Notes under the pieces: generated by a model | The model's input: only the letters and a program-made list of their open reading frames with translations | Databases searched by the model: none | Told to the model about the DNA's origin: nothing | Shown: positions 36,588 to 45,799 of the stretch, in pieces | How positions within the stretch are numbered: the first letter of the stretch is position 1 | How the letters are laid out: every line of letters begins with the position of its first letter | Assembly: GCF_014905135.1 (NCBI RefSeq) | Contig: NZ_CP041406.1 | Coordinates: forward strand, 1,674,001 to 1,738,000 | DNA from: Sulfurimonas paralvinellae | GTDB lineage: Bacteria > Campylobacterota > Campylobacteria > Campylobacterales > Sulfurimonadaceae | Direction: 5' to 3' | DNA length: 64,000 nt | Program-made: the position numbers and the translations under genes

Positions 36588-37156
36588 GAAAGCACCTTTT
36601 TATTTTTTTCTTCATTCTCTTTAATCTCATCTGAAGACATAAGCGTAAGAGAGATATCCATTTTCTTTCCTGCAAGAACAATACCGGCAACCATTGCCAC
36701 TAGTAACATAATGGCAGCAACTTCAAATGGAATAAGATATTTTGTAAAGAGTACAACTCCTACCATTTGTGTATTGCCAACACCTTCCATTGCAGGATAA
36801 AGAGCAACAATATTTTCAGACACCATCGGTGCAGCAAAAATAACGACAACTAAGATCGCTGCCAAAGTTGCAAGTCCTACGATGATATATTTATTCCCCT
36901 GCTTCTCTTTGACTTCGCGAGTTGTATCGAAAAACATCATACCAAAAGCATATAGAGCCATTACAGCACCTGTATAGACAATAATTTGAACTACACCTAA
37001 AAAATCAGCACCAAGGATAAAGAAAAATGCCGATATAAAAATCATTCCTGCTGCCAAGGCAGTTAATGCATATAACGCCTGCTTAGTTGTTACTGTGATG
37101 TAAAACATAGCAATCGTTAAAAATGCAAACAAGTAAAACGCTACCGCTTCAAACAT
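36584..37156 (-). CDS. nuoJ: Complex I subunit J
   Basis: A 190-residue membrane subunit with about five TM helices and the family segment GADFLGVVQIIVYTGAVMALYAFG. The ATG at 37156 is preferred to the TTG two codons upstream because AAGGAG is eight bases before it. A charged tail (EEKNKK) ends the protein. It lies 12 bases downstream of nuoI. Confidence 0.95.
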   Translation of the reverse strand: MFEAVAFYLFAFLTIAMFYITVTTKQALYALTALAAGMIFISAFFFILGADFLGVVQIIVYTGAVMALYAFGMMFFDTTREVKEKQGNKYIIVGLATLAAILVVVIFAAPMVSENIVALYPAMEGVGNTQMVGVVLFTKYLIPFEVAAIMLLVAMVAGIVLAGKKMDISLTLMSSDEIKENEEKNKKVLS

Positions 37157-37168
37157 AATCAAAACTCC

Positions 37169-37786
37169 TTAATACGCTAGAGGTGTTTTTTTAACACGCT
37201 CATCTTCATGTGGGGTGATAGAACCAAAACCTTCAAACTCAAGCTGTTTACCAGCTTTCATAGTGTCAATCGGTGTCAACATATCTTCATACATAACGAA
37301 GTGTTCTCTCTGTTCTGAAGCATTTTCATACTCACCACCGTGTGTAATTGCAAGCTCTGGACAAACCTCTGCACAGTATCCACAAAAGATACAGCGACCA
37401 AGGTTGATCGTATACTCAGTAACTTCTTTACGAGAATTCTCATCGATCTTTGTGTCAATTCTGATACAGTCAGAGATACAGATCTTTTCACAAAGACCAC
37501 AACCGATACAACGCTCAGTATCTGATTCCCAAAGTCTTTTCATCTTATGTACCGCACGGTATCTTGGACCGATAGGCATCTTTTCCTGAGGATACTGAAT
37601 TGTATGGATGTCAAAGCGAATCATCTCACGCATAACAACCCATAGTCCAACAAATAACTCCCCTTTGAAAGTTCTCTTTACTACACGCTTAAATTTACCC
37701 CAACCATCAGTAGGATAATCTTCAATATCTACAAGAAAGTAACCGTTATCTGCTACATTTCTGTCATTAAATGCTTCCATTTTCAT
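37169..37786 (-). CDS. nuoI: Complex I subunit I (two 4Fe-4S ferredoxin subunit)
   Basis: A 205-residue subunit with two 4Fe-4S sites: CIGCGLCEKICISDCI (about 93-108) and CIFCGYCAEVCPELAI (about 132-147). It passes electrons between the NuoG side and NuoB. The first site lacks the usual Pro after the last Cys. An N-terminal amphipathic region attaches it to the membrane. AAGGGGA precedes the start. Ten-base gap to nuoH. Confidence 0.95.
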   Translation of the reverse strand: MKMEAFNDRNVADNGYFLVDIEDYPTDGWGKFKRVVKRTFKGELFVGLWVVMREMIRFDIHTIQYPQEKMPIGPRYRAVHKMKRLWESDTERCIGCGLCEKICISDCIRIDTKIDENSRKEVTEYTINLGRCIFCGYCAEVCPELAITHGGEYENASEQREHFVMYEDMLTPIDTMKAGKQLEFEGFGSITPHEDERVKKTPLAY

Positions 37787-37796
37787 TCATATCCCC

Positions 37797-38786
37797 TTAA
37801 AACATCATCACAAAGCCAGTGATTACAACATTAATCACCGCTAATGGCATTAGTACTTTCCAACACAACCACATAAGTTGATCCGGTCTCACATCTGGCC
37901 ATGCCGCTCTTGTCCACAAAAAGAAGAAAAAGAAGAATGCCATTTTTCCAAGAAGACCGAGTGCACCAAGAAGTGTTCCGTCACCGTAACCGCCTAAGAA
38001 GATCAAAGGAATTACAAATGAGATAAAGAACATATTTGCATATTCACCGATGAAGAAAAGACCCCATCTCATACCGGAATACTCAGTACCGAAACCATCG
38101 ATGATCTCATGATCATTCGCTATCAAGTGAAACGGTGTACGACCGGTTTCAGCAAATGCAGCGATCCAAAACAGAACAAATGCTACAGGCTGTGACCAGA
38201 TTATCCAGTGAGAGATACCGCCTGCCTGATAATTATTAAAGTCAATTAATGAAAGTGAACCGACCATCATAATAGGTGCAAGCAGCGCAAGACCTGTGAC
38301 AACTTCATAAGAGATAAAGACCGCTGCAGTACGTGCAGCTGAGATCAATGAAAACTTATTTGCAGATGCCATACCACCAAGAAGCGGTCCGTAAAGTCCA
38401 ACTGCCATCATACCGAGAATATAAAGAATACCAATGTTCACATCCGCTACAATCGGGTGAACTTCATACCCAAAAATTTCAAAAGGAGGTAGGAATGGAA
38501 TTGCAGCAGATGCCATAAAAGCAGTTGCTGCAGTAATTGCAGGTGCAATTTTAAAGATAGGACCAACTACATTGCTCGGGATGATATCTTCTTTTGTGAA
38601 AAGTTTGATACCATCGGCAGCCACCTGTAAAAGTCCGTATGGACCAACATTCATCGGCCCTAAACGGCGCTGCATAAATGCAAGAACCTTACGTTCAAAA
38701 TATGTACCGATACCGGCTAACGCTGAGAATATAAGTAGAATTACAACGACTTTGATTATCGTTTCAATTAAATATGCTGTATCCAT
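37797..38786 (-). CDS. nuoH: Complex I subunit H
   Basis: A 329-residue membrane subunit (about eight TM helices) lining the quinone site. It has RRLGPMNVGPYGLLQVAADGIKL near the N-terminus, the acidic loop AETGRTPFHLIANDHEIIDGF, and the late SALFFIGEYANM-like GLFFIGEYANMFF. Three bases separate it from the second nuoG. AAGGTG precedes the start. Confidence 0.96.
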   Translation of the reverse strand: MDTAYLIETIIKVVVILLIFSALAGIGTYFERKVLAFMQRRLGPMNVGPYGLLQVAADGIKLFTKEDIIPSNVVGPIFKIAPAITAATAFMASAAIPFLPPFEIFGYEVHPIVADVNIGILYILGMMAVGLYGPLLGGMASANKFSLISAARTAAVFISYEVVTGLALLAPIMMVGSLSLIDFNNYQAGGISHWIIWSQPVAFVLFWIAAFAETGRTPFHLIANDHEIIDGFGTEYSGMRWGLFFIGEYANMFFISFVIPLIFLGGYGDGTLLGALGLLGKMAFFFFFFLWTRAAWPDVRPDQLMWLCWKVLMPLAVINVVITGFVMMF

Positions 38787-38789
38787 ATA

Positions 38790-41276
38790 TTACACCTTTT
38801 CTATCGAAGCTGAGTTAAAGCGGTAACCGCTAAAAAGTGCTTCTGAATTTAGATTTTTATCAAAAGTAGGCAGAACTACGATTGAACCTTCAATTTTGTT
38901 ATCACTCACTACATTTGCGGACAATTCGCCATTTGCAGTTGTGATTTTCACAGTATCACCTTCATTGAAGTCAGAATTTGATAAGAACTCTTCACTCATA
39001 TAGATACCACTCACCTCATCAAGCTCCGTCGTTTTGTATGTAAACGGCGTAAACTGTCTTACAGGATTTGCTAAATAAATTATACTACCTTCAAGCTTGT
39101 CATCCCTGAATTTATCAACACTTTCATCACCAGATGTCTCGACTGCTACATTTTCTAACACATAACCGCGCATTTCCGTACCGTCGTTTTCATAATGATT
39201 TGGAAGATTATCGAACTCCTCAGCTTTAAATCCGACAGCCGTAGGAAGTTCTACTGTATAGTCAATAACATTCTCAGCTTCAAATCCAAGTGCATTGGCA
39301 ATATCATTAAGCTCATACCCATTGTAACCGATCGCTGCATTTGTAGGGTTGACACGCTTGTTAACACTTGTTAATGTACCCTCTTGCTGATTGATAGCCG
39401 GCATATCCAGATCACCGTCACCAAGTCCTGAAAGTACAAAATCGCCATCAGTGTTATAGCCTACGGTGTAGCTGCCTTTTTCATCATCAAGTTCACAGAT
39501 AAGGCTTACACCAAGTGTATTTGTTAAGGTTGGAATCATTACAAGTTCAAATGCCGTATATTTCTCAACCAAAGCGACAAGACGGGCAAGATTTTTAGAG
39601 TTTGGATGTGTATAGAGATCCGGTCCGACCATAAGAGCGAACGTCTCTTTTTTCTTCAGATTTTTTTCCAAAGTTTCCATAAACTTATCATCTGCCCCAA
39701 GAATTTCCAAGAGTTTGTTATCATCAACGACAATCTCTTTTTTTACTTTTGTAGAGACCATTTTAGATTTTTCTATTTCGACTTCTTCCTCTTCACCTGT
39801 CTCTTCATTGACTTTGATCTCTTTGACGATCTCAACTACTTTTTCTTTGACGACCTCTTCAATTTCAATTGTTTTAGAAGAGTGAAAACCTGCTAAATAA
39901 CTAACGATGTCAGCAGGCAGTTTTTCTTTATCTCCAAATAGATCAAGTAATAGATAAAGTGCCGTCTCTTCTTGAAGCGGTGCATGCTGCACTGTCATAA
40001 TAGACTTCCCAAGACCTTCTATAATAGGATCTTTGACAGGATGGAAATAGAGTCCGGCACCTTTACTTACAGTAAGAGAATTGTTCAGTGCATAGCGTGC
40101 ATTTGGATTATCTGACTTGAGTGCTGAACCGATAGAGACGATAAAATTCGTTGTGTGAACACGTTCAAGGTCTGAACTGTAAAGTTTTGTACCGCTTATC
40201 TCAGAGTAATCATTCAAAAATGTCTGGAAAGCCTTCGCTTCAGGGTTGACAAGCTTATAACCGAATTTCTCTTTCATTTTCTGTAGAAGCAGTGCTTCTT
40301 CATTAGTGATTGTCGAAGTAAAAGCGATCGTATCTGCTTTTTTGAATGCTTCTATGGCTGCATTGAATGCATTTTCATCTCTAACAGCATCGGCATTTTG
40401 ATAATCAAATCCGTAACGTCCCGCACCGCAAAGTGAAACGTAGTTCCACTCATTCATCACACGGTAGATCTTATCTTCAGGATTTTCAATGCTTGTATGT
40501 TTGACATCATAAGAGATCTGACATCCTGCTGAACAGTGACCACATGTTGCCGGAATCTGCTTGAGCTCCCATGCATTTGATTTATACATAAAGTGTGTAT
40601 CAACCAGTGCACCGACCGGACAAACGGCAGCACATTCACCACAAGAGGTACAGTCAAGTACATCCGTACCGTTTGTCAGACCGATAAGTGACTTATTGAG
40701 CTTATTCCACATCGCATATGAATCTTTTGGCATCGTCTCTTTGAATTCTGCATCGATCGCATCTGCTCCACGAGGTACAGTCTTTAAAGAGTTGTCACCG
40801 ATCATATCCTTACAAGCCGTCACACAACGCTCACAAACAATACAGAGACCTGGATCATAATGTAAATGTCCCCAATCATGAGAACTTCTATCTACATCCT
40901 TAATCGCATAGCTTTGGGAATCAACGCCGATATGGAGTGTATAGTTTTGAAGTTCACACTCTCCTGACTGATCACATACACCACATTGAAGCGGGTGATT
41001 TACATCATATACTTCCATGATAGCGCGACGTTCTTTTTCAATATTGTCCGTACTTGTTGTGATATTCATCCCGTCTTTTGCTTTGGCATTACAAGCATAA
41101 ACCTGTTTACCATCTGCCTCGACAAGACATATACGACACGCAAGAGTTGGACTACAACGTGTTAAATAACATATAGCAGGAATGAAGATATCATTCGCAC
41201 GAGCAGCATTGAGTATATACTCACCCTCTTGCGTATGAATCTCTTTTCCATCAATGTTTATGGCTATTTTACTCAT
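38790..41276 (-). CDS. nuoG: Second NuoG-type iron-sulfur subunit (NuoG2)
   Basis: An 828-residue paralogue of the NuoG upstream. It has an N-terminal 2Fe-2S domain (CYLTRCSPTLACRIC...C), the HPLQCGVCDQSGECELQ His/Cys site, and two 4Fe-4S sites CIVCERCVTACKDMI and CTSCGECAAVCPVGAL. The CGHCSAGCQISYDV site of the molybdopterin-like domain follows. A lysine/glutamate-rich insertion (about residues 460-510, E/K/V repeats) is absent from NuoG1. The C-terminal half resembles the degenerate formate dehydrogenase-like domain. It starts in TAATG with the nuoG1 stop. Two NuoG subunits are a feature of some Campylobacterota complexes; their division of labour is unknown. Confidence 0.9.
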   Translation of the reverse strand: MSKIAINIDGKEIHTQEGEYILNAARANDIFIPAICYLTRCSPTLACRICLVEADGKQVYACNAKAKDGMNITTSTDNIEKERRAIMEVYDVNHPLQCGVCDQSGECELQNYTLHIGVDSQSYAIKDVDRSSHDWGHLHYDPGLCIVCERCVTACKDMIGDNSLKTVPRGADAIDAEFKETMPKDSYAMWNKLNKSLIGLTNGTDVLDCTSCGECAAVCPVGALVDTHFMYKSNAWELKQIPATCGHCSAGCQISYDVKHTSIENPEDKIYRVMNEWNYVSLCGAGRYGFDYQNADAVRDENAFNAAIEAFKKADTIAFTSTITNEEALLLQKMKEKFGYKLVNPEAKAFQTFLNDYSEISGTKLYSSDLERVHTTNFIVSIGSALKSDNPNARYALNNSLTVSKGAGLYFHPVKDPIIEGLGKSIMTVQHAPLQEETALYLLLDLFGDKEKLPADIVSYLAGFHSSKTIEIEEVVKEKVVEIVKEIKVNEETGEEEEVEIEKSKMVSTKVKKEIVVDDNKLLEILGADDKFMETLEKNLKKKETFALMVGPDLYTHPNSKNLARLVALVEKYTAFELVMIPTLTNTLGVSLICELDDEKGSYTVGYNTDGDFVLSGLGDGDLDMPAINQQEGTLTSVNKRVNPTNAAIGYNGYELNDIANALGFEAENVIDYTVELPTAVGFKAEEFDNLPNHYENDGTEMRGYVLENVAVETSGDESVDKFRDDKLEGSIIYLANPVRQFTPFTYKTTELDEVSGIYMSEEFLSNSDFNEGDTVKITTANGELSANVVSDNKIEGSIVVLPTFDKNLNSEALFSGYRFNSASIEKV

Positions 41277-43519
41277 TACATTACTCTCACTATTTTGGAT
41301 TTAAGAAATCTATAACTACTGTAGTCAGCCCCGCTGTCAAAAGTAGGGTTGAGCGCAATCGTTCCTTTTAACTCATCATCAAGTTTAAAGACTCTCTTTT
41401 GTGTAAGACCGTTTAAACTGATCTCAATTCTGTCACCGTCACTGATCTTCGCTGCAGCAGCAAACTGTGCCGATCCGTGAAGTGCCGTATCGCGTTCAAG
41501 CTGTCTTGTCACATTTGTAAAACTGTTAAACTGCAGTACAGGGTTTGCATGATAGATGACCGTACCGTTATACTCCGGAAGTTCAGCGATCTCTTCAAGC
41601 TTGCCATCCATAGAACACTCTACGGTATCAAGCAGATAACCGCGGTTATCTTCACCGAATTCACCAAGGAAATTCTCCAACGAATCAAATTCCACTGTTT
41701 TAAAACCGGCAGTTTGCGGAAGTTTTCTTGTGTAGTCAATCGTATTTTCACTCTCAATTCCCAGTGCGTTGGCTAGGTCATTTAACTCATATCCTTCAAA
41801 TGCAAGTGCTGCATTCAGAGGAAGTACACGGTTATCAATATTTACGACAGTACCTTCTTGCTGGTTGAGTGCCGGAATTTTCAGATCTGCATCTTCTAAA
41901 GCCGAGATTACATAATCACCTTTGGCATTGTAACCGACAACATTGTCTATGTTCTCATCACAATCAAGATCACAGATCAGTGAAACACCGACAGTGTTGA
42001 CTTCATTTGGCACAACAAGCAGTGAAAAATCAGTATACTTTTCAATGAGTGCTGCAAGTTTTGCAATATTTGCCGCTCTTGCGTGAGCGAACATATCTGC
42101 ACCCACGATAAGTACTTTGTTCTGAGATCGTGCAAATGATTTACTCATAAACGCAAGCTCATCATCACCGACATTGCTCTCAGCCTCCAGATATCCAAGG
42201 TCAAGATCATTCAAAAATGCACGCGTTGCATCATCGACATCAGCATCTTTCAGCAGTTCGTTCGCAAGCAGTGCCATAACACCCTCTTCCGTTCCAACTT
42301 CATACTTCATAAACTGTGTCGCTGTATTTTTCATTAAAGCATCTTCCATCGGATGGGCATAAACGATTTTCGCACCATTATGACGCGCTGCAGTTGTCAG
42401 TGCATAACGTACACCAGGATTGTCAGTTGCGATGCGTGAGCCTATAAGAACGACAGCATCCGCCTGTTTCACAGCTTCTAAATCAGCAGAAGCCTGCAGT
42501 TTACCGCTTACAGATGCGTACGCTTTCATAAACGCACTATAGAGTCGTGCATCTTCGTTGAAAAGCTTGATGCTAAACTTCTCTTTTATGCTGTTGAGAA
42601 TATAAGCCTCTTCATTGGTGATCACCGAAGAGAAACGAATCGCTGCAGCATTTTGAATCTTATCAAGCGCTGTTGCAAATACTGTTTCATCTTTTGTCGA
42701 TTGTGCATCGAAATCAAATCCGAAACGTCCTGCACCGCAGAGTGATGCAAATTCAAAATTGTTCTTCACTCTATAGATACTCGCATCTGCATTAATACCT
42801 GCGTGACGTGTTTCATACTCCAGAGTACAGCCTGCAGAACAGTGTGCACACGTAGAAGGCACACGAGAAAGTTCCCAAGCATTTGCAGTGTATTTAAAGT
42901 CTGAACTTACAAGTGCACCGACAGGACATACTGCGATACATTCACCACAGAACGTACAATCAAGTGTCTCTGAATCTTTTGGAATGATCGTCGAGCTGTA
43001 TCCACCGAATTTTACTTCAATGGCGTCATCACCGATCACTTCATTACAGACATGAACACATTTCTCACACATGATACAAAGAGCCGGATCATAATTGATA
43101 AGGCCCCAGTCTTTTACAGTTCTGAGCTGATCTTTCGCTGAAAACTCTTGATGAGCTACACCGAATTCAAGTGTCATATTTTGCAGATCACACTCACCTG
43201 ACTTATCACATACACCACACTCTAAAGGGTGATTTACATCATAAAGCTTCATGATGTTCTGACGCTCACGCTCAAGCTCATGAGAGTTTGTTGTTACATT
43301 GATACCTTCTGTCGGCGGCGTGTTACAAGAGAGGATGAACCCGTCAACTCCCTCAACTTCCACAGAACAGATACGACACGATGCACATGGCGATGTTTTT
43401 GAGATATAACACATTGTAGGAATATAAACACCGTTTTTACGTGCAGCCTGAAGGATTGTCTCACCTTTGGCTGCCGTTACATTTTTGCCGTCAATTGTAA
43501 AGTTAATCATTTTTTCCAT
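41276..43519 (-). CDS. nuoG: First NuoG-type iron-sulfur subunit (NuoG1)
   Basis: 747 residues: N-terminal 2Fe-2S domain (CYISKTSPCASCRICSVEV), HPLECGVCDKSGECDLQ, 4Fe-4S sites CIMCEKCVHVCNEVI and CTFCGECIAVCPVGAL, then CAHCSAGCTLEYETR and the molybdopterin-like domain. All cluster ligands appear intact. Three in-frame starts are close together (TTG 43525, ATG 43522, ATG 43519); 43519 has the best spacing from AGGAG. It passes electrons from the unusual upstream flavoprotein into NuoI. Confidence 0.92.
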   Translation of the reverse strand: MEKMINFTIDGKNVTAAKGETILQAARKNGVYIPTMCYISKTSPCASCRICSVEVEGVDGFILSCNTPPTEGINVTTNSHELERERQNIMKLYDVNHPLECGVCDKSGECDLQNMTLEFGVAHQEFSAKDQLRTVKDWGLINYDPALCIMCEKCVHVCNEVIGDDAIEVKFGGYSSTIIPKDSETLDCTFCGECIAVCPVGALVSSDFKYTANAWELSRVPSTCAHCSAGCTLEYETRHAGINADASIYRVKNNFEFASLCGAGRFGFDFDAQSTKDETVFATALDKIQNAAAIRFSSVITNEEAYILNSIKEKFSIKLFNEDARLYSAFMKAYASVSGKLQASADLEAVKQADAVVLIGSRIATDNPGVRYALTTAARHNGAKIVYAHPMEDALMKNTATQFMKYEVGTEEGVMALLANELLKDADVDDATRAFLNDLDLGYLEAESNVGDDELAFMSKSFARSQNKVLIVGADMFAHARAANIAKLAALIEKYTDFSLLVVPNEVNTVGVSLICDLDCDENIDNVVGYNAKGDYVISALEDADLKIPALNQQEGTVVNIDNRVLPLNAALAFEGYELNDLANALGIESENTIDYTRKLPQTAGFKTVEFDSLENFLGEFGEDNRGYLLDTVECSMDGKLEEIAELPEYNGTVIYHANPVLQFNSFTNVTRQLERDTALHGSAQFAAAAKISDGDRIEISLNGLTQKRVFKLDDELKGTIALNPTFDSGADYSSYRFLKSKIVRVM

Positions 43520-43528
43520 CATCAACTC

Positions 43529-45565
43529 CTAGGCCTGTACCATTGCTATATAGTAACAACGCATACATCTCTCGGCTTCAGCAAGTGCCTGCTCTTGAGT
43601 AAATCCAAGATTAACCTCTTTGTTGTTGTCTTTACGATCATCAACAGCAAGTACAGAAGAGTGCTCACGCGGTAGACCCGGAAGCCAGCCGCTCACTTTC
43701 TCTTTCTTATCATAGACCTTGAGTTTCATCAAATGATCTTCCATGATCTCTTCATCTGTAAGCGTCACTTCTCCTGTTTGCACATAACGAGCCATAACCG
43801 AAGCGGCACGTTTTGCCTGACCAACGGCATTGACAATCGTCATCGGACCATATTCACAGTCTCCCGCAGCAAAGATACCCTTGCGTGAGGTCATATAGTC
43901 TTTACCATTTGTTTTAATGGTAGCCCATGAAGTCATCTCAATATCCCACTCTTCAGGAAGCAAGTCTAAGTCTGCTGACTGAGAAACGGCAGGAATGAGA
44001 TAATCTGCTTCGATCGTATAAGATTCACCCTCGATTTTAACAAGTTGAGCACGACCGCCGTCAGGATCGGGAACAAGTTCAAACTTATCGATGAGCAGTT
44101 CATTTAGAACATCATTTTCATCGGTAGAGATCTTGTTGACAGCCGAGTGGAAAAGAAATTCAACACCCTCTTCTACTGCTTCATGATACTCTTCATAGGT
44201 CGTGTTACGGATAATTGTCTTCTCATCACGACGATAGATCATATAAACTTTTTTGGCATTGGCACGAATGGCACAGCGGACAACATCCATAGAGGTAAAT
44301 CCACCACCGACACAAACAACTGTTTTACCGGTTAGATCAACATAGTCAGTCGTTAGAAGATTCTCTTCTTGTACCTCTTTTGGAATTTTAATGCCGTACT
44401 TCTCATAAAGGTTTACCCTATCGAGGAAATCAATCGCACCCCAGTAACCTTTAATTTCAGGTCTTTCATTTTCACAACGAACCTTTTTAGAGATACGTGT
44501 TCCAACAGCGACCATCGTTGCATCATACTCATTTTCAAATCTACGCATATCATCTGCAGAGATTCTTGAGTTCGTGATGAAATTGACACCCATATCACGA
44601 ACACATTCGATATCCTGATTGTATTTATCAATCGGCATACGGTATTCAGGTACACCGACGGCAACCTCACCACCAAGAACAGGAAGGTCTTCATAAACAT
44701 CAACTTCAACACCCTCGGCTGCAAGATAGTAAGCCGTTGTAAGACCGGCAGGTCCTGCACCGATTACTGCAACTTTTTTACCGATAGGTGCTTTTTTCTC
44801 CATCGGATGGAAAAAGTCATATTCATGATCTGTTTCCCAATCAGCACCAAGACGTTTGAGTGACATAATAGAAATAGGCTCATCAAGATTCGTTCTACGG
44901 CATGCATCTTCACACGGGTGAGGACAGACACGCCCACATGTATGTGCAAGCGGCATCGTTTGACGTGTCGCCATTAATGAATCATCAAAACGTAAATCCC
45001 TTACGCCTTCAATATATCCCGGAATATCAACATGTGATGGACAGGCATCCGTACAAGGTGCTGTTATCTTTGCGATATAACCGATAGAATCTTCATAGTG
45101 CTTTGATTTTTTCTTTTCATTGATACACTCCATGAATGTATCTTCAAAGTGTGTCATCAGATCTAAAATAGGGTTTGGAACAGTCTTTCCAATCTCACAT
45201 TTAGAAGTGATCTGCATACTTTTTCCAATCTCTTTCAAGTGATCCAAATCAGCTACTTCACCTTCACCGCGAGCAATCTTGTCAAGGACATCATATAAGA
45301 TACGACCACCCCAACGTCCAGGAGCACATCGTCCACATGCTTCCGAATACTCTTGATACTGTGCAGCATACTCCATTGCCAAACGGATGACATCGACATC
45401 TTCATTAAAAAGTGCCACACCGTCCCAGCCTATAAAGGCTTTGGAATCACGGTGATCATCATACTGTGCCGGCAGGTTATAAGCTGATTCTTCCCACTCT
45501 TCTTCGGATTTACCTATATTGTTTATAGATTCACCCTTCCAAGTAGAAAAATAGACTTTACTCAC
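43529..45565 (-). CDS. NuoF-position flavoprotein: NuoF C-terminal-like plus GltD-like oxidoreductase
   Basis: 678 residues standing where nuoF normally lies. Residues about 60-150 resemble the iron-sulfur end of NuoF (EACGRCAPGRWGG). The rest is like the GltD/glutamate synthase small chain: 4Fe-4S region CTDACPSHVDIPGYI and CGRVCPHPCEDACRRTN, FAD site VIGAGPAGLTTAYYL, NAD(P)-type site VCVGGGFTSMDVV with YRRDEKT, GIFAAGDCEYG, and a terminal CMRC. The NADH/FMN domain of true NuoF is missing. In Campylobacter the equivalent (Cj1574c) replaces NuoF and flavodoxin is the likely donor; the donor here is unknown. GTG at 45565 is preferred over TTG 45571 by spacing to AGGGA. Confidence 0.85.
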   Translation of the reverse strand: MSKVYFSTWKGESINNIGKSEEEWEESAYNLPAQYDDHRDSKAFIGWDGVALFNEDVDVIRLAMEYAAQYQEYSEACGRCAPGRWGGRILYDVLDKIARGEGEVADLDHLKEIGKSMQITSKCEIGKTVPNPILDLMTHFEDTFMECINEKKKSKHYEDSIGYIAKITAPCTDACPSHVDIPGYIEGVRDLRFDDSLMATRQTMPLAHTCGRVCPHPCEDACRRTNLDEPISIMSLKRLGADWETDHEYDFFHPMEKKAPIGKKVAVIGAGPAGLTTAYYLAAEGVEVDVYEDLPVLGGEVAVGVPEYRMPIDKYNQDIECVRDMGVNFITNSRISADDMRRFENEYDATMVAVGTRISKKVRCENERPEIKGYWGAIDFLDRVNLYEKYGIKIPKEVQEENLLTTDYVDLTGKTVVCVGGGFTSMDVVRCAIRANAKKVYMIYRRDEKTIIRNTTYEEYHEAVEEGVEFLFHSAVNKISTDENDVLNELLIDKFELVPDPDGGRAQLVKIEGESYTIEADYLIPAVSQSADLDLLPEEWDIEMTSWATIKTNGKDYMTSRKGIFAAGDCEYGPMTIVNAVGQAKRAASVMARYVQTGEVTLTDEEIMEDHLMKLKVYDKKEKVSGWLPGLPREHSSVLAVDDRKDNNKEVNLGFTQEQALAEAERCMRCYYIAMVQA

Positions 45566-45574
45566 ATTCAATCC

Positions 45575-45799
45575 CTATTTTTTCACGACGATAGTCCAGT
45601 CGACTTCGTTGAATTTTAATGAGTTGTATAACTCATACCCACACTCTTTTACAAGATCAGCAGAGCGCTGAATCGGTGTAAAATCACCTATTTCAAAAAG
45701 AAAGATCAAAGTCTCGTTCGGCTTATGTTTTTCTTCTAAAATCTCTTTCATACGAGGTTCAAAATCGTTTCCAAGTTTTCTTAAGTCATATCTTTTCAT
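45575..45799 (-). CDS. NuoE-position small subunit (Cj1575c-like)
   Basis: A 74-residue soluble protein between nuoD and the NuoF-position flavoprotein. It has no Cys, so it cannot carry the 2Fe-2S cluster of NuoE. KRYDLRKLGNDFEPRMKEIL and NEVDWTIVVKK are the recognisable parts and fit the small protein that replaces NuoE in Campylobacterota complex I. It starts in TAATG with the nuoD stop. Probably a structural adaptor for the flavoprotein; function unproven. Confidence 0.75.
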   Translation of the reverse strand: MKRYDLRKLGNDFEPRMKEILEEKHKPNETLIFLFEIGDFTPIQRSADLVKECGYELYNSLKFNEVDWTIVVKK

